From Rattus norvegicus (Eukaryota > Chordata > Mammalia > Rodentia > Muridae): DNA of 64,000 bases. The translations under genes were made by a program, and so were the position numbers. The stretch lies in contig NC_086021.1 in the NCBI RefSeq assembly GCF_036323735.1, positions 126,606,476 through 126,670,475 on the forward strand, written 5' to 3'. This document shows, piece by piece, positions 21,801 to 36,741 of the stretch; position 1 is the first letter of the stretch, and every line of letters starts with the position of its first letter. The notes beneath the pieces were generated by a model. It was not told where the DNA came from. It worked only from the letters and a program-made list of their open reading frames with translations, and did no database searches.

Positions 21801-24800
21801 GGACTTTAGAGATATGTCTATTGTTACTTTGATGTGCACAGGTGTTCTGTCTGCATGCACTCTCTGCATGCCTGGTACCTACAGAAGTCGGAAGACAGTA
21901 CCAGATTCCCGGAACTGAGTTACAGATGGCTGTGGGCTAGGAGTCAGACCTGGGCCCTCTGCGTGAGCCACATCTCCAGCCCTAAGTGGCTTAACTTTAG
22001 TAATAAATCTAGTAAACTGATAGCATTTCTGAGAGTGCCTTTAGGACCCAGCTTTGCCAAACAATTTTGCCAGGACCTGGGAAAGGCTCTAAAAATCAAG
22101 GTAAGGGAGACTCACAGCAGCAAGGGAAGCCAGAGGCCAGCCAGCCTGGCAAGGTCACCTACCAAGCTTCACTTTCTTCCTTTTCTCATCAAGTCTCTGG
22201 GTCCTCTCTGCAGCCTGCTTCCTGGCTTTCCTCACCTTGTCATATGCAGCCTGACCAGAAAACAAAAACAAAACAAACAAACAAAATAGAGTAGAGTCAG
22301 CTAAAGAAAAAGGGCAAAGCTCCAGGCATTTTCCTGGCCCCTGCCCCAACCCAGAGTTATTGGATTTCTCATATCCTAGAGTTAGTGAAGCCTGTCCCAC
22401 CCACCCCCACCCCAACCTCCCTCTTAGCTTCTGAGATTCACAAAATTAGGTCCATTCTAGGCAGCAGTAGTCTCTAGTGCCTGGGGACAGCCAGTTAAAG
22501 ACTGTGGTACTTACCCTGGCTGCAGCATCAGTCAGTACCTCCAAGGCCTGGGACAGCTGGTGGAAGAGTTCAGCTACACACAAGGACAAGAAAGAAAGAA
22601 ATGGAGTCAGATGTGACGATGCTGTGCTTCCTCAGTGGGATTCTTCAAAGCAGCCAATACCAACACACAGCAGGCCAACAGCGAATGGCAAGTGCGCTCC
22701 CAACCGACGGGATACCCCCACCATCTGAAGCCAAGCCCTTCACCACGCGAGGCAGGTCACGTGTGTCTACACCCACAGAACAGTCAGGCAGAGCTGAGTT
22801 CAGGGGAGCTCAGGGGAGTTCCTCCCCAGGTCCTGAGAGTCTCACCTGCTCTGGGGTTATCTGGATTTTTGTCTGGGTGGCAGGAGAGTGCTTTTTGCCT
22901 GTAGGCCTTTTTCACCTAGAAGAGTCAAGGAAACAGAATCAGTCACCCTCCCTGAGGGACAAGGGAAAGAAACCTAAGCGTTGTAATAATCAATCTTTGC
23001 CACCTAAACGAGCCTGTGGCTCCCTTTCCACAGCCCCCATGACATTTGAAATAAAGAAGGCAAAGGCCATGGAGGGGCTGCCACTGACATCCAGCAGTCT
23101 CCTCACTTGATCCTGGTCTCACTCTTGGTGGGCACGGAAGCTGCAGCAACCTCCTGACAGAAACTGTAGCTGCTAAGTTTTGCTATCCACACTTCTTTAC
23201 TTTTCTTTACCTCGTGTTCTTGCGTGTGCTTGCGTGTGCTTGCATGCCACAGTGCGCAGGTGGAAATCAGAAGACAGCACGTGGGGTTGGTTGGTTCTTT
23301 TCTTCCACCATGTGGGTTCCCAGGATGATTCAGGTGGTCTGGTGAGGTGCCTTTACTCACTGACCCATCTTGGCCACCTTATCTGTTACACTTTAAAATA
23401 TACTTTCCCTCTGACAGCCTAGGAATTTAAACTTGGGAGGAACGACTAAATATATAAAGAAGCTCAATGCGACAACAGTTAGTAGAACTACCCAAACCTC
23501 TACCTCCGGGGTGCCCATTAAAAACATGACAGTACGGGGTGGGGGATTTAGCTCAGTGGTAGAGCGCTTGCCTAGCAAGCGCAAGGCCCTGGGTTCGGTT
23601 CCCAGCTCCGGAAAAAAAAAAAAACCAAAAAAAAAAAAAAAACCACGACAGTGGCCGGGTGTTATGGTAGCATGTGCCCATAAACCCAGCTCTCAGGAAG
23701 CAGAAGCAGGAGGTCAGGAGTTCAAGATTGTCCTGGGCTATATCTAATGCGTTGCAAGCCAGCCTGGGTGACATCTTGAAATCAAAACAAAACAAAGTAA
23801 CCACTATAGGGGCTGGGAGCAAGGGGCTGGGGGCTGGGGACCGGAGAGATGACTCAGTGGGTGAGGGCACTTGCTGTCAAGTCAGACATTATGAATTCAA
23901 TCCCTGGAACCACAAGTGGAAAGAGAGAACCAATTCCTACAGGTCGCCCTCCAACCGTCACAACCACACCATAGCACATACACATATGTACTCCTACACA
24001 CAACACACAATAAATACCATTTTAAATTCATTTTTTGGGGGGACAAGTTCTCTCTACATAGCTCTGGCTGGCCTGGAACCCACACAGACCCTCTGCCTCC
24101 TGAGCCCTGAGACTAAAGGTTATTAAAGGTGAGAACCACTACATCCAGCTTAAAAAATTAGGAGAAGGGCTGGAGAGATGGCTCAGTGGTTGGGAGCACC
24201 GACTGCTCTTCCTGAGGTCCTGAGTTCGAATCCCAGCAACCACATGGTGGCTCACAACCATCTGTAATGGGATCTGATGCCCTCTTCTGGTGTGTCTGAA
24301 GGCAGCTATAGTGTACTCATATACAATAAACAAAATCTTTTAAAAAAAAATTAGGAGAAAAAAATCAGTACTCAAAACTATGTATACAATAACATTCTAG
24401 GGTTGGTCTGTTTTTCCTTTTTTTTATTTGTTGTTCAAGACAGGGTTTCTCTGTGTAGCCCTGGCTGTCCTGGAACTCACTCTGTAGACCAGGCTGGCCT
24501 CAAACTCAGAGATCCACCTGCTTCTGCCTCACAAGTGCTGGGATCAAAGGTGTGCCCACCACTGCCTAGCTTGGCTTTAACAATGAAAGTAATTAACTCT
24601 GAACAGTTACCGACTCCTGGTCAGGCACACAGCGCTTTTTCCTCAGAGCATCAGAAGCACTCTGAGAAAGTGATGAGGAACGACAAGGCCTGTAACCCAG
24701 GCTGGGAGGATGAGGCAGACAGGCTGTTCGTGTTTGAGACAACACTGGGGTACAAGGTGAGCTCTACAGACTTTGTCTCAAAAAAAAACAAAAAACAAAA

Positions 24801-26397
24801 AAACAAAAACAAAAAACCAAAAAAACCCAGAAAACAAAAATACCCAAAAAACTATTTCTAAAGGATGGGCGGGGATGGGGTGTGGTAGGGGGAATCGTAG
24901 GCACAAAAGGGGTGGGGTTCCAACAATGATTTGATGTGATGTAAAACCAAGCTAACTGAATTTACTGTGTAGTCCAGGCTGACCTTAAACGTACCCTGTT
25001 CCTGCACAGCCTCCCAAGTGCTACAACTACACCCACCTACCACCAGGTCAAACTCTAGCATTTCTTCTATTTGCAAAATTAAAAGGCAGGGCCTGGAGAA
25101 ATGGTTCAGTGGTCAGGAGCAGTTGCTGCTCTTATAATAAACTGGGCTCAACTTCCGAGCACCCAAGTGGTTACTTGGCTGTAACTCTTAACTCCAGGGG
25201 ATCTGGTGCCCTCTTCTGGCCTCTAGAGATACTGCATGCACATGCACAGACATGCCTGCAGGTAAAACACAAAAATAAGTGAACCAAAGCTGGCAGAGGT
25301 TCTTTCACATATGGCCTGCTTAGACGTTTCCAGGAAAAGGTGGTACAGAATCACAGAACCCCACTCTGCTTCTGAGGTCTCTGCATCTCACTTGTGTTCT
25401 GTACAGGTTACCTGCTGCTTAAACTCCAGGGGGAGCAGCTCAGCACTCTGGCTTCCTGGCTTCTCAGAGAAAACTAACATCACCTCTGCACTCAAGTGAG
25501 CTAAATAAGGACCTTCAGAGGCAGGTGGTCAGCATCTCCCAGGGGAGTTCGCCGGACTCCCAACTACGTCAGTACGGAGCCCGTGATTTCTGCGGTTGTG
25601 CTGCCACCTGCTGGGCGGAGCCAGTCCCACACCTATACCTGCCAGGGCTAGTCTGGTTTTCCGGATTGAACTTGGGCAGTGAGGGAACATTCATCCCTGT
25701 TGGTCCATCTTCCCAACTGCCTACCTATGCACACCCCAGACCACATGCTCATTACCCCAGCTCTCGTATTTAAAACATACAACAAGCTAAACATGAAGGC
25801 CTCACATCTGGAACCCCAGCTGTCAGGACACTGGGGCAAGAAAATCGGAAGCTCTGGACTAGACTAGGCTACAGAATGAGAACATAACTAAACACTCCTC
25901 CCCTCCAAAACCCAATACAACAATAAGGAAAGTGACGGCTTGCCAGGTGGTCTCACAAGTGCAATCCTGACCTCTGGGTTGCCTGGAATCTTTTTCCTCC
26001 ACGGAGCCCACAGCTGCATTGCCCTTAATTGTTTTACTGGTGTTCTTGAGCCGGGATTTCACTGTGCTGACCTAGCTGGCCTGGAAGTTGATATGTAGAT
26101 CTGCCTACCCTTTAGCTGTCAGAGATCTCCCACCTGTCTTCTCAGCTATAAAGATGGCCACCACCAGCCCCTGCCCCCACCTTTTATTTTTAAGCCAAGC
26201 TTTATTAACCATTTTCATATATATGCATATGTACATTTATATGTATGAAAATATATACAGTATTTTTTCCTAAGACAAGGTCTTGCTATGCAGCTCTGGC
26301 TGTTCTAGAACTCACTATGTAAACCAGATTGCCTTTGAACTCACAGAGATCCATTTGTCTCTGCCTCCCAAGTACTGGAGTAAAAGGTGTGTGCTAC

Positions 26398-26432
<35 letters not shown>

Positions 26433-28395
26433 TTTAATTATCTTTAATCTTTTTTTTTTTTTTTACAATCCTGTCATCAGCTCCCTCCCGGTCCACCCTT
26501 CAACAGTTCCTCATCCAATTCCTCCCCTTCCCCCTCCCCCTCCCCCTCCCCCTGAGGATGTCCCCACCCCTTTTCTTTTATATTTTAAGGCCCTTTATCT
26601 GTTTTATTTTCAGTGACCTGAAACTCCACAAAAATATATAAAGAAGCTGGTATGTGGGTGTGGTGGCACACACCTATAATTCTAGCACTAGAGAGACAGA
26701 GAGGATTGCCAAGAACTCAAGAGTTCAAGGCTTACGTGGTCTACATGATGAGTTTCAAACTATGTAGGTTAGGATTACATGGTGAGACTTTCAGAAATAA
26801 AACAAAAACTATATAGGTGGAGGCAGGAGGATCAAGGGTTCAAAGTTACCTCAGTTAAATCGTGAGTTTGAAGCCCCCTGTGTCTACATGAGGCCCCATC
26901 TCAAGAGAGGGAAGGAGGGAAGACCATAAAGAAACAAATTCATAAAAACAAAGGGCTGGCATGGAGGCACACTCATTTAATGCCAGCACGCAGCAGGCAT
27001 ATCTCTGTGAGTTCCAGGCTAGGGAGGGCTACAGAGGGAGACCCCGCCCCCAAAAGAAAAAATACATAAAATATGACTAATAACAAGAAAAACTTTGATC
27101 TCACAAAAATTAAACGCTATTTTCAGGGGTTGGGGATTTAGCTCAGTGGTAGAGCACTTGCCTAGCAAGCACCAGGCCCTGGGTTCGGTCGTCAGCTGGG
27201 AGGGGGCGGGGCTACTGACAAATAGAAAAGGACGTTAGCCTTGTGAGCTGGTTCAGGAGTTCAGAGCACCTGAGAGGGATCTTGGCTCAGCTCCCAGCAC
27301 CCAGACTGCATGGTTCACCGTAACTCCAGTTTTAGGAGATCTAACAGCCTTTTTTGGCCTCTGCAGTTGGTACACATGCATATACTCAGATATACACGTA
27401 ATATAAATAAATAAGTAAATATTTTGAAAAGAAAAAAGATATTTAATTTGGATCATAGAACTGGACCCTCAGGCCTAAGCAAGGGTCTTCTTTTTTTTAA
27501 AACAGGGTTGCATATAAAACACATCTGCTTAGAGCTTACTTCATAGCAGATGCTGGCCTTGAACTCCAGATCTTCCAGCTTCTCCTTCCCAAGTGCTAAC
27601 TAGCAGTATGTACCACCAGGGTAAGTTTGTTTTTGCTTCTTCCTTTTTTTACTTTTACTCTTTTTCTTTTTATAAGCTTTTTTAAAAAAAGATTTATTTC
27701 TAGGGACTGAAGAGCTGGCAGTGGTTAAGAGCACTTGCTGCTCTTGCAGAGGACCTGGGTCCAGAGTTACCATAGCCCGGTCTTACAGGCACCAGGAACA
27801 CAACTGGTGCACAGACAAATACACAGGCAAAGCAAACAGATAAAATTAAATGAATCTCTTTTTAAAAACAGATAAAAATCATTTTTATTTTTAAATTTTA
27901 TTCACTTATGTATTTGTTTCATTTGGTCTTTTTGAGACAGGGTTTCTCTGTGTAACCCTGGCTGTTTGGAACTCACTCTGTAGACCAGGCTGGCCTTGAA
28001 CTCAGAGATCCACCACGCTCTGCCTCCCAGGTGCTAGGATGAAAGGCAAGAGCCATCACCACCAAGCTAAAATAAATTTAAAACTTTTAAACATTAAAAA
28101 AAAATTTAACAATTAAAAATCAACATGGACAGGCTGGAGAGATGGCTCAGGGGTCAAGAGCACTGACTGGACTTCCAGAGGTCCTGAGTTCAAATCCCAG
28201 CAACCACATGGTGGCTCACAAGTCTCTGTAATGGGATCCGATGCCCTCTTCTGGTGTGTCTGAAGACAGTGACAATGTACTCACATAAAATAAATAAATC
28301 TTGGGGTTGGGGATTTAGCTCAGCGGTAGAGCGCTTGCCTAAGAAGCGCAAGGCCCTGGGTTCGGTCCCCAGCTCCGAAAAAAAGAACCAAAAAA

Positions 28396-28426
<31 letters not shown>

Positions 28427-29357
28427 ATCTTTAAAAAAAGATCAACATGGACAAAACCAATCCTGTTGTGGTAGATGTTATTACCCTCCTGTGACACATG
28501 AGGAAACTGGCATAAGGAAGAGTTGATGCAATTATTATATTCAACAAAACCTATTCTAGCCAGAGATACAACTTAGAGGTAGAACACCCACCTAGCATGG
28601 GCGATGCCCAGCATCACACACATACAGAATACATCCAGTCAAATCTGTGGAAATGCTAGTGACGCCCAGCCTAGACACACCTTTTACCCCTCCCTGGCAG
28701 ATAAAAACATAGAACTATTCACAGAAGAGGATTATAGTTGATATTTACTGTCTACAATGAGTTTAAGTAGTATAAGAACAATACTTATATATGACATATA
28801 TTTTCAAATTTAGACTCCTCCTTATACTAACAGCAAGACTTTAGGCAAACCACTGAATCTCATTTGGACTCAGGCTCCCAAGCACCCACCCCTTAAGGCT
28901 AAGGGAGACGCTCCACACAAGTGCCTAAAACTACAGATGGTGCTGGGCACGTGCATCCCTGTGATCCCAGCATCTGAGAAGCCAAAGTGAAGGGATCAAA
29001 AGTTTACTCTACACCTCGAGCAACTTCAAGGCCTGCCTGAGCCAAATGAGACCTCAACAACAACCCAAAGCTGGGTGTGGTGGCACACACCTTAGATCCC
29101 GGCACACAGGAGGAAGAGGCCAGTGGGATGGAGTGGAAGACCCAAGCAAACAAACAATAACCCTTCCCTGCTCCTTCCTTGACAGCAGTCAGTCAGGCAC
29201 TACAGCAGTCTAGGAGCCTGACCATCAGCCAGAAGTCCAGGAATGGACCCAGGTGAACCCAACCTGCATGGTCTGGATGGACAGGAATGGTTTCAGCCCT
29301 GCTGGAGGAAGTCCTAAAGTTCAGCCCGTGGAGCTCTGAGATAAATTCACTGAAAAA

Positions 29358-29410
<53 letters not shown>

Positions 29411-30312
29411 CATACATGTGTACACATGTGCTCACATATTCTGGTTTTTTTCAAGACAGAGCTTGGGTATACGGCCTGATCTGCCAGTGTGGCCACAAAC
29501 CGACACCCAGGGCGCTGGCCAAGTCTGTCTGGATTAACTAGTTATTACTATATTTGGCTGCAAAGCCTGCCCTGGGCAGAGCCCATCCCTGTCACTGAGG
29601 CTGGAAGGCTAGTTTTGAGTTAGAACCAGTTGCCTGGACTTTGGTGCTTTCTTACAAACTGGATCCCAGCTCTGTCCAGACTGGAAGCTGAAGAATTTCT
29701 CTCCAGGTACACAACCCTCCTAAAGCCATCTGGCCTGGATTCTCAATGCTGCTTATTCAAGCTGGGGGCCTGGCAACCTTTATTCTCAGCGACTTCAGAG
29801 GCTGAGGCAGGAGTAGTAAATACTCAAGGCCTAGTTGGGTGTGCTGGCTCATGCCTTTAATCCCAGCACCCAGAAGGCAGATCTCTATGGGTTCCAAATG
29901 AGTTCCAAATCAGTCAAAGCTACACAGGAAAACTTTGTCTCAATGAGACAAAACAAAACAAAATTCAAAGTCTAAGTGGGCAATTTTGTGAAACCTTTCA
30001 AAATAATAAAGATATTAATGGCTGCAGATACAACTTTACTTTTGTCTTTTGTGTCGACTTTGCTTTTTGTCTTACTATGTAGCCCTGCCTGGGCAGGAAC
30101 TTGCTATGTGGACCAAGCTAGACTAGAACTCACAGAGATCCACCTGCCTCTACTTCCCAAGTGCTGGGATTAAAGGAATGCATCACCGTGCCAGAAGGTT
30201 TTGGGTTTTTTGGAACAGTCTAATGAATCTCATCAAATTCAACTACATTGAATTTCTAATCTCCTGCTTCCTCCTCCTGAGTGCTACTTAAAAATATATC
30301 ATTTACTTATTA

Positions 30313-30363
<51 letters not shown>

Positions 30364-33300
30364 CTACCTGTCAGAAGGAGGCATCAGATCCTCTGGAGCA
30401 GGAGTGAGGCCGCTGTGGGTCCTGGAAGCCAAGCTTCCTTCTTCTTTTTTTCTTTTCTTCTTCTTCTTCTTCTTTTTTTTTTAAGATTTTATTTATTTAT
30501 TATATGTATGTAGGCGAGGACACTGTCACTGTCCTCAGACACACCAGAAGGGGGCATCCAATCCCATTACAGATGGTTGTGAGCCACCATGTGGTTGCTG
30601 GGAATTGAACTCAGGACCTCTGGAAGAGCAGTCAGTGCTCTTAACCGCTGAGCCATTTCTCCAGCCCCAGAACCAAAGTTTCTTAGGCCTTCTGTTAGAG
30701 AACTGGGGCTCCCTTGAAGAGCAGAAAGTGCTTTCAACTACTGAGCCATCTCTTCAGCCCTGCAGGAAGGTATTAGGATTTTTACTGGTGGTGGTGGTTC
30801 AATTTGGTTTTTGAGAAAGGGTCATCAGGAACAGAACAGTGAAACAAACAGCATCCAGTAGGCATGCAATGAAACCTGTGGCATGGAAGGGGCAAACATT
30901 CATTTGCTTTCAATCAAAACAATTAGAAAGCCTCAACTAGGGCTGGAGAGACGGCTCAGTGGTTAAGAGCGCTGACTGCTCTTCCAGAGGTCCTTGGTTC
31001 AGTTTCCAGCAACCACATGGTGGCTCACAACCATCTGTAATGGGATCTGATGCCCTCTTCTGGTGTGTCTGAAGACAGCTACAGTGTACTTCTATATAAT
31101 AAGTAAATAAATCTTTTTTTAAAAAAAGAAAAAGAAAACCTCAACCAAGTCAATGAGTTCAGGCCCACAGAAGGGTCTCTTCCACCAGCACTCACCACTA
31201 CGTCATAACTTCCCATTCCACCCATTAACACCAGAACATGCCTTTATTCCAGCACTCAAGAGGCAGAGATAGGTAGAGCTCTGTGAGTGTGAGGCTAGCC
31301 TGGTCTAACAAAGTGAGTTCTAGGATAGCCAGGGATACACAGTGAGACTCTATTTCAAACAAACAAACAAACAAACAAACAAACAAACAAAACGTAACAA
31401 AAGTCTAGAAAAGACAACTTATTGAGACAATACCAGGACAACCACAATGTGAACTAAATGTTACCTCCCCACAACCCACAGGTAGAAGGAATAAGGAAGC
31501 CACAGCGCTCAGCCCTCCCAGAGTGCCAAAACTGGTTCTACAGATCACATCAGCCCAGCCCAGTAGAAGTGGCCACAGCCGGAGCTCCAGCCACTCAGGT
31601 GATTTGCCCCAGGCACCCAACAGGACCTCTGACAATCTTCCTGTCTCCAATTTCACCTCTTGAGGTGAAGGATCTCCTGACTCACCCAGAAAAGCAAAGG
31701 CTGAGGGATCCAATAAATAGAAATAGCCATCATTAACTTAAAAGAAAGGTGCCCTGCGAAGAACAGATCATTATACTTTTAAAGGCGGCTGTCCTTTCTT
31801 GCAGTAAAACTTGGAGCCAGGGAAGTAAGAAGTACAAGTAATCAGACCCAGTTCTCTAGAGCCAGGCCACTTGGTAGCACCCAGACAAGGACACCCAAGG
31901 AGGCAGTAGCTACAGGGACAGAATGAACAAATGATTGATTCTAGGTGACTCAACTTGAACGCCATTAGCAGTTCTAGTTCAGAACAGTCTGTGAGCACAG
32001 CCTGGACACTCACCTCTCCCCAAGCCTAAAGAGGTAGACATCTCATTCCCTTGCTAGCAGGATACCAGGAGTTATGTGACTGTCCGATGTCAGGCAGAAA
32101 GGAAGGAAGCACAGGGCTCTGGGCACACAGATCTAAGAATCCCCTCCGTAAGAGTTCAAGGCCAACTGAGCAATATCATGAGGCCCTGTCTCAAAAAATA
32201 AAACAAACAAGGATGGGAAGATGGTTCGGCAGTTAAAAGCACTAACTGATCTCCCGAGGACCCAGGTTCCATTCCTAGCACCCAGTCAGCTTAGCAGTCT
32301 CTAACTCTGGTTCCAGGGAAAAAGACTGCCTCTTCCGGTCTCTGTGGGCACCAGGCAGGCATAAAGACATGGTACACAGAAAAACATGCCAGCATGTTTG
32401 GTTTCCTTTGTTTGTTTGTGACAGGGTCTCACTGTGTAGTCTAGCTGGCCTGGAACTCACTGTGTAGACAGGCTGTCCTCAAACTCATACAGCTCCATTT
32501 GCTTCTACCTCTGGAGTGCTAGTTTTAAAGGTATGTGCCACCATACTTGGCAAAATTAAATTGAATTAAAAAAAATAAAACAAACCAACTAGGCATGCTG
32601 GCACACCCTTGTGATACCAACATTTAGTATGTTGAAACAAAAGGATCCAAGGTTCAAGGCCAGTCTTGGCTCATACAGAGGCACCGTGGGCTAGAAGAGA
32701 CCTGGTCTAAAAAGTAAAGAGCAAAAGAACCACAAAGGAAACTGAAGAGCAACGTCCCCTCTGCCTTAAGATCGGCCACTATCATTCCTTTCATCCACAC
32801 AGAAACAATACTGAAGCCTTCAACTGTCTGGCCACTCACGGACTGCGGGCCACTCCCACCAGACACAAGCAGGGAAGCAGCTATTCCACACCAGCCTCCT
32901 CAACTCAATGTCCCCGAAATGTGAGCCTCCTGGTGGGCTTGAGGTGATTTGGGGGATGCCTGGACCCCGCACCAAGGTCTCTCTCATGGTAGCCATGGCC
33001 CATGGTGTGATTTTAGAACAGGAGCCTATTCCTCCAGGAACAACATGTGTTCAGCCTGGCCTCTATGGCACTCAGGATAGTGGGTGGGGAGCTCAGTCTC
33101 TCTTTGGTCTTCCCACTTCACTCTCACTTTTAAGTCCTTCCTTCCTTTAGTCCTCTCAATACTCCTTCCTGGTCCTAAACTTCCATTCTAGTCCTGGAAT
33201 GAGCCCTCCTTCTCACCCTCAGATGCGACTCTTCCCTCTGACCTCTCTTTCTTCCTACCTTTCCTAAGCACCTCGAGTTCAGATCCCAAACCCTTTCTTA

Positions 33301-34609
33301 TCTTGTCTCAGGCTGTCAATTCTCAACCCCCAGATCCATGAGACAGTCTGGGTCTGGCTGTTCCCACTCTCCCCATTGCCTGCTGTCACCCTCGACCCCT
33401 AGAGATCTCAACTCCCAGACCAAGAGCCATTCTGTCCATCTTGCCTCTCTTGGGAGCAGAACTCTCTCTGAGCTTGGGCCTTCCCACATCGAGTTCATCA
33501 ATCATATCCCCTTTCATAAACATGACAAGTTTCCTTCACACACAGACACACACAGACACACACAGACACACACACACACCTTTTACTACTGAAGATCAGC
33601 AAGAGTAAGGAAAGGGCTACACAAATGGAAACTGTTTGGAAAGCTGCCTTAGCTGAAATGGAAACTGTGGTGTCTAGCATTTCCCAAGCTCCCAGCTCAG
33701 GTCTCACCTGCTGGGCTCACCCAAGTCAGGTGGCTTTACTTGCAGGGAGTCACTCATACAGAGGTGAAGGGAGCGCAGAGCACTGCCCTCGACACTCCTG
33801 GGTGTGGACAGGGGCTCTGGATTTATTTGTTGCCTTATGTGAGGCAGATCAATTAACCTCTTTGAGATTTGGTTTTCTCATCTATAAATTGGAGTTAATA
33901 GTCCTTGCCTGCCTCCCAGCCCTGTTCTGAAGATCACATCAAATGAACTAGACATGGGAAAGCTCTCTGGTATCACATAAATGTGAGGCATTACTGCGAA
34001 TACTAATGAGCAGCTTCCAAACACAATGGACCATGCATTTTCTTTAGTAGGCTACTGAGTAACTTCAAAACTCCAGAGCTTCTGCCAGAGTTGAGTTAAA
34101 CAGAGACTCACAGGACTTGGGGCTGCGTACTAACACCACCCATCATGCCTGGACCTCGATGAAAAGAACCAGTATCCTCCAGTGAAGTGTTCTCAGTGCC
34201 TAGCCTAGAAGGGTTCTCTTTGGAGGCATGCAGACAACATCCCAAATCCACAAATGACCCCTCCCAAAGAATCCAATTTAGGTCAAACCCCACCAAATTT
34301 CCCAGATTCATCTCCTGTCGAGTCCTCAACACTAGGCAAAGCCCTGTTCCATGCTTTGCAAGACACAGTTGCCCCCTGCCGACCTTCATCTTACCTTGTT
34401 CCTTCAGCTCTTTGGCATCTGGCCTCAAAACTGTTTGTTTTTTTAAGATGTATTTATTTAGCCAGGTGGCGGTACATGCATTTAATCCCAGCACTCAGGA
34501 GGCAGAGGTAGAGGCAGAGGCAGGCAGATCTGAGTTCAAGGCCAGCCTGATCTACAAAGAGAGTTCTACAACAGCCAGGACTACAGAGAAACCCTGTCTC
34601 AAAAAACTA

Positions 34610-34680
<71 letters not shown>

Positions 34681-35278
34681 TGTGTGTATATGTATATATG
34701 CATATATATACATACATATAATACTTTGCATGTATGTCTATACGTCAGAAAGGGGTATTAGATCCCATTATAAACAAGTATAAATTGAATGTGAGTGCTG
34801 GGAATTGAACTCAGGACCTCTGGGAAAACAGCCAGTGCTCCTAATTGCTGGGCCATCTCTCCAACCCTTGATGATTTAAAAATTTCAAAGAAACAGTGTC
34901 GAGCTGGGCATGGTGGTACACGGCCTTTACTCCCAGCACAAGGGAGGCAGAGATGGGAGGATCTCTGAGCTCCAGGTCAGCCTGGACTACGTAGCAAGCT
35001 CAGAGCTACATAGATGAGTCTCGAAAAACAGAAACAAAAAACCAACAAGAAATAAGAAATAACGTCGGTGCACCACATTCTATAGTATCAAAACGTGTGG
35101 CTTAAATAAATTGATCAGTAAACGTATAGAGAAATGGCTCAGCACTTTAGAGCTCTGGCAGCTTTTGCCAATTGCTGGAGTTCTGCTTCCAGCTCCTACA
35201 TGGAGGCTCACAACTGTCCACAGCTCTAGTTTAGGGGAAGCCAATGTTTTCTTCTGGTCTCTATGAACACTAGGCATG

Positions 35279-35363
<85 letters not shown>

Positions 35364-36612
35364 CAAGATACACATACAGACAAAATAAAAATAAATCTTA
35401 AAAAGACCTACTAACAAGTACAGTTGGTTGATGGAGCACATCACACTTGGGAGTATGAAACTGGGAGATCAGAGCCAGTCTCAGACATAAAACAAGTAGA
35501 GGGCAGCCTGGGCTACATAAGACACTGTCACCAAAGTAACTAAATAATTAATCAAATATGTTTTGTTTTGTTTTAAAATATTTATTATATTTATATAAGT
35601 ACACTGTAGCCTCTTCAGAAGAGGGCATCAGATCTCATTACAGATGGTTGTGAGCCACCATGTGGTTGCTAGGGATTGAACTCAGGACCTGTGGAAGAGC
35701 AGTCAGTGCTCTTAACCACTCAGCCATCTCTCCAGCCCCAAAATGTGTTTTTAAGAACTTCATTTTAGGGCCAGAGTGTTTAGCCAATGCGCTTCCCTTC
35801 CCAGGCATCCCTTCCTGCAAAAGGTATTTAACCTGGTTCATCCTGAGTAAGCTGTATGAATTCTCATCCACCATGAATAAAAGTTTGGACAAGCAAGCAC
35901 TGTCTCCTTCATCAAGGATGGCCTGGAGCCTTCATCGTAAACAGCCATGCCTAGATCTCCTGTAGAGGCCTCACTTCCAGCCCCTCTGCACTTTTGGCAC
36001 TCGCTCAGGGCCAAGCTAGATTGGAGTTAGAGAACCACAGCATCTGTCCCAGATACCACTGTTTCTCCCCCGGGGAAACACGGATTGGAGCCCCTGTCTT
36101 AGACTGTATTTTTGCCTTCCCTGAGTGTCATGTTGGTAGCCCAGCATCCCAGCAGAAAGGTAGAAACTCAGACCAACAGTGCATACCCTTCAAAAGGCTT
36201 CAAATGAAAGGTTAAGTTGCTAAAAAACAGCAGGAAAAGGGCTGGAGAGATGGCTCAGAGGTTAAAAGCACTGACTGCTCTTCCAGAGGTCCTGAGTTCA
36301 ATTCCCAGCAACCACATGGTGGCTCACAGCCATCTGTAATGTGATCTGATGCCCTCTTCTGGGACGCAGGCATACATGGATTTGTTTCTTTTTTTTTTCT
36401 TTTTTCTTTTCTTTCTTTTTTTTTTTAGATTTATTTATCTACTCTATATAAGTACACTGTAGCTGTCTTCAGACACACCAGAAGAGGGCATCAGATCCCA
36501 TTACAGATGGTTGTGAGCCACCATGTGGTTGCTGGGAATTGAACTCATGACCTCTGGAAGAGCAGTCAGTGCTCTTAACCACTGAGCCATCTCTCCAGCC
36601 CCTTGTTTTTCT

Positions 36613-36644
<32 letters not shown>

Positions 36645-36678
36645 CTCTTCTTCCTCCTCCTCTTCCTCCTCCTCCTCT

Positions 36679-36741
<63 letters not shown>

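Noticed and set aside
34187..34783. 198-codon plus-strand frame
   Set aside because: Runs through a B1 element and the TA/TG microsatellite; no family resemblance.
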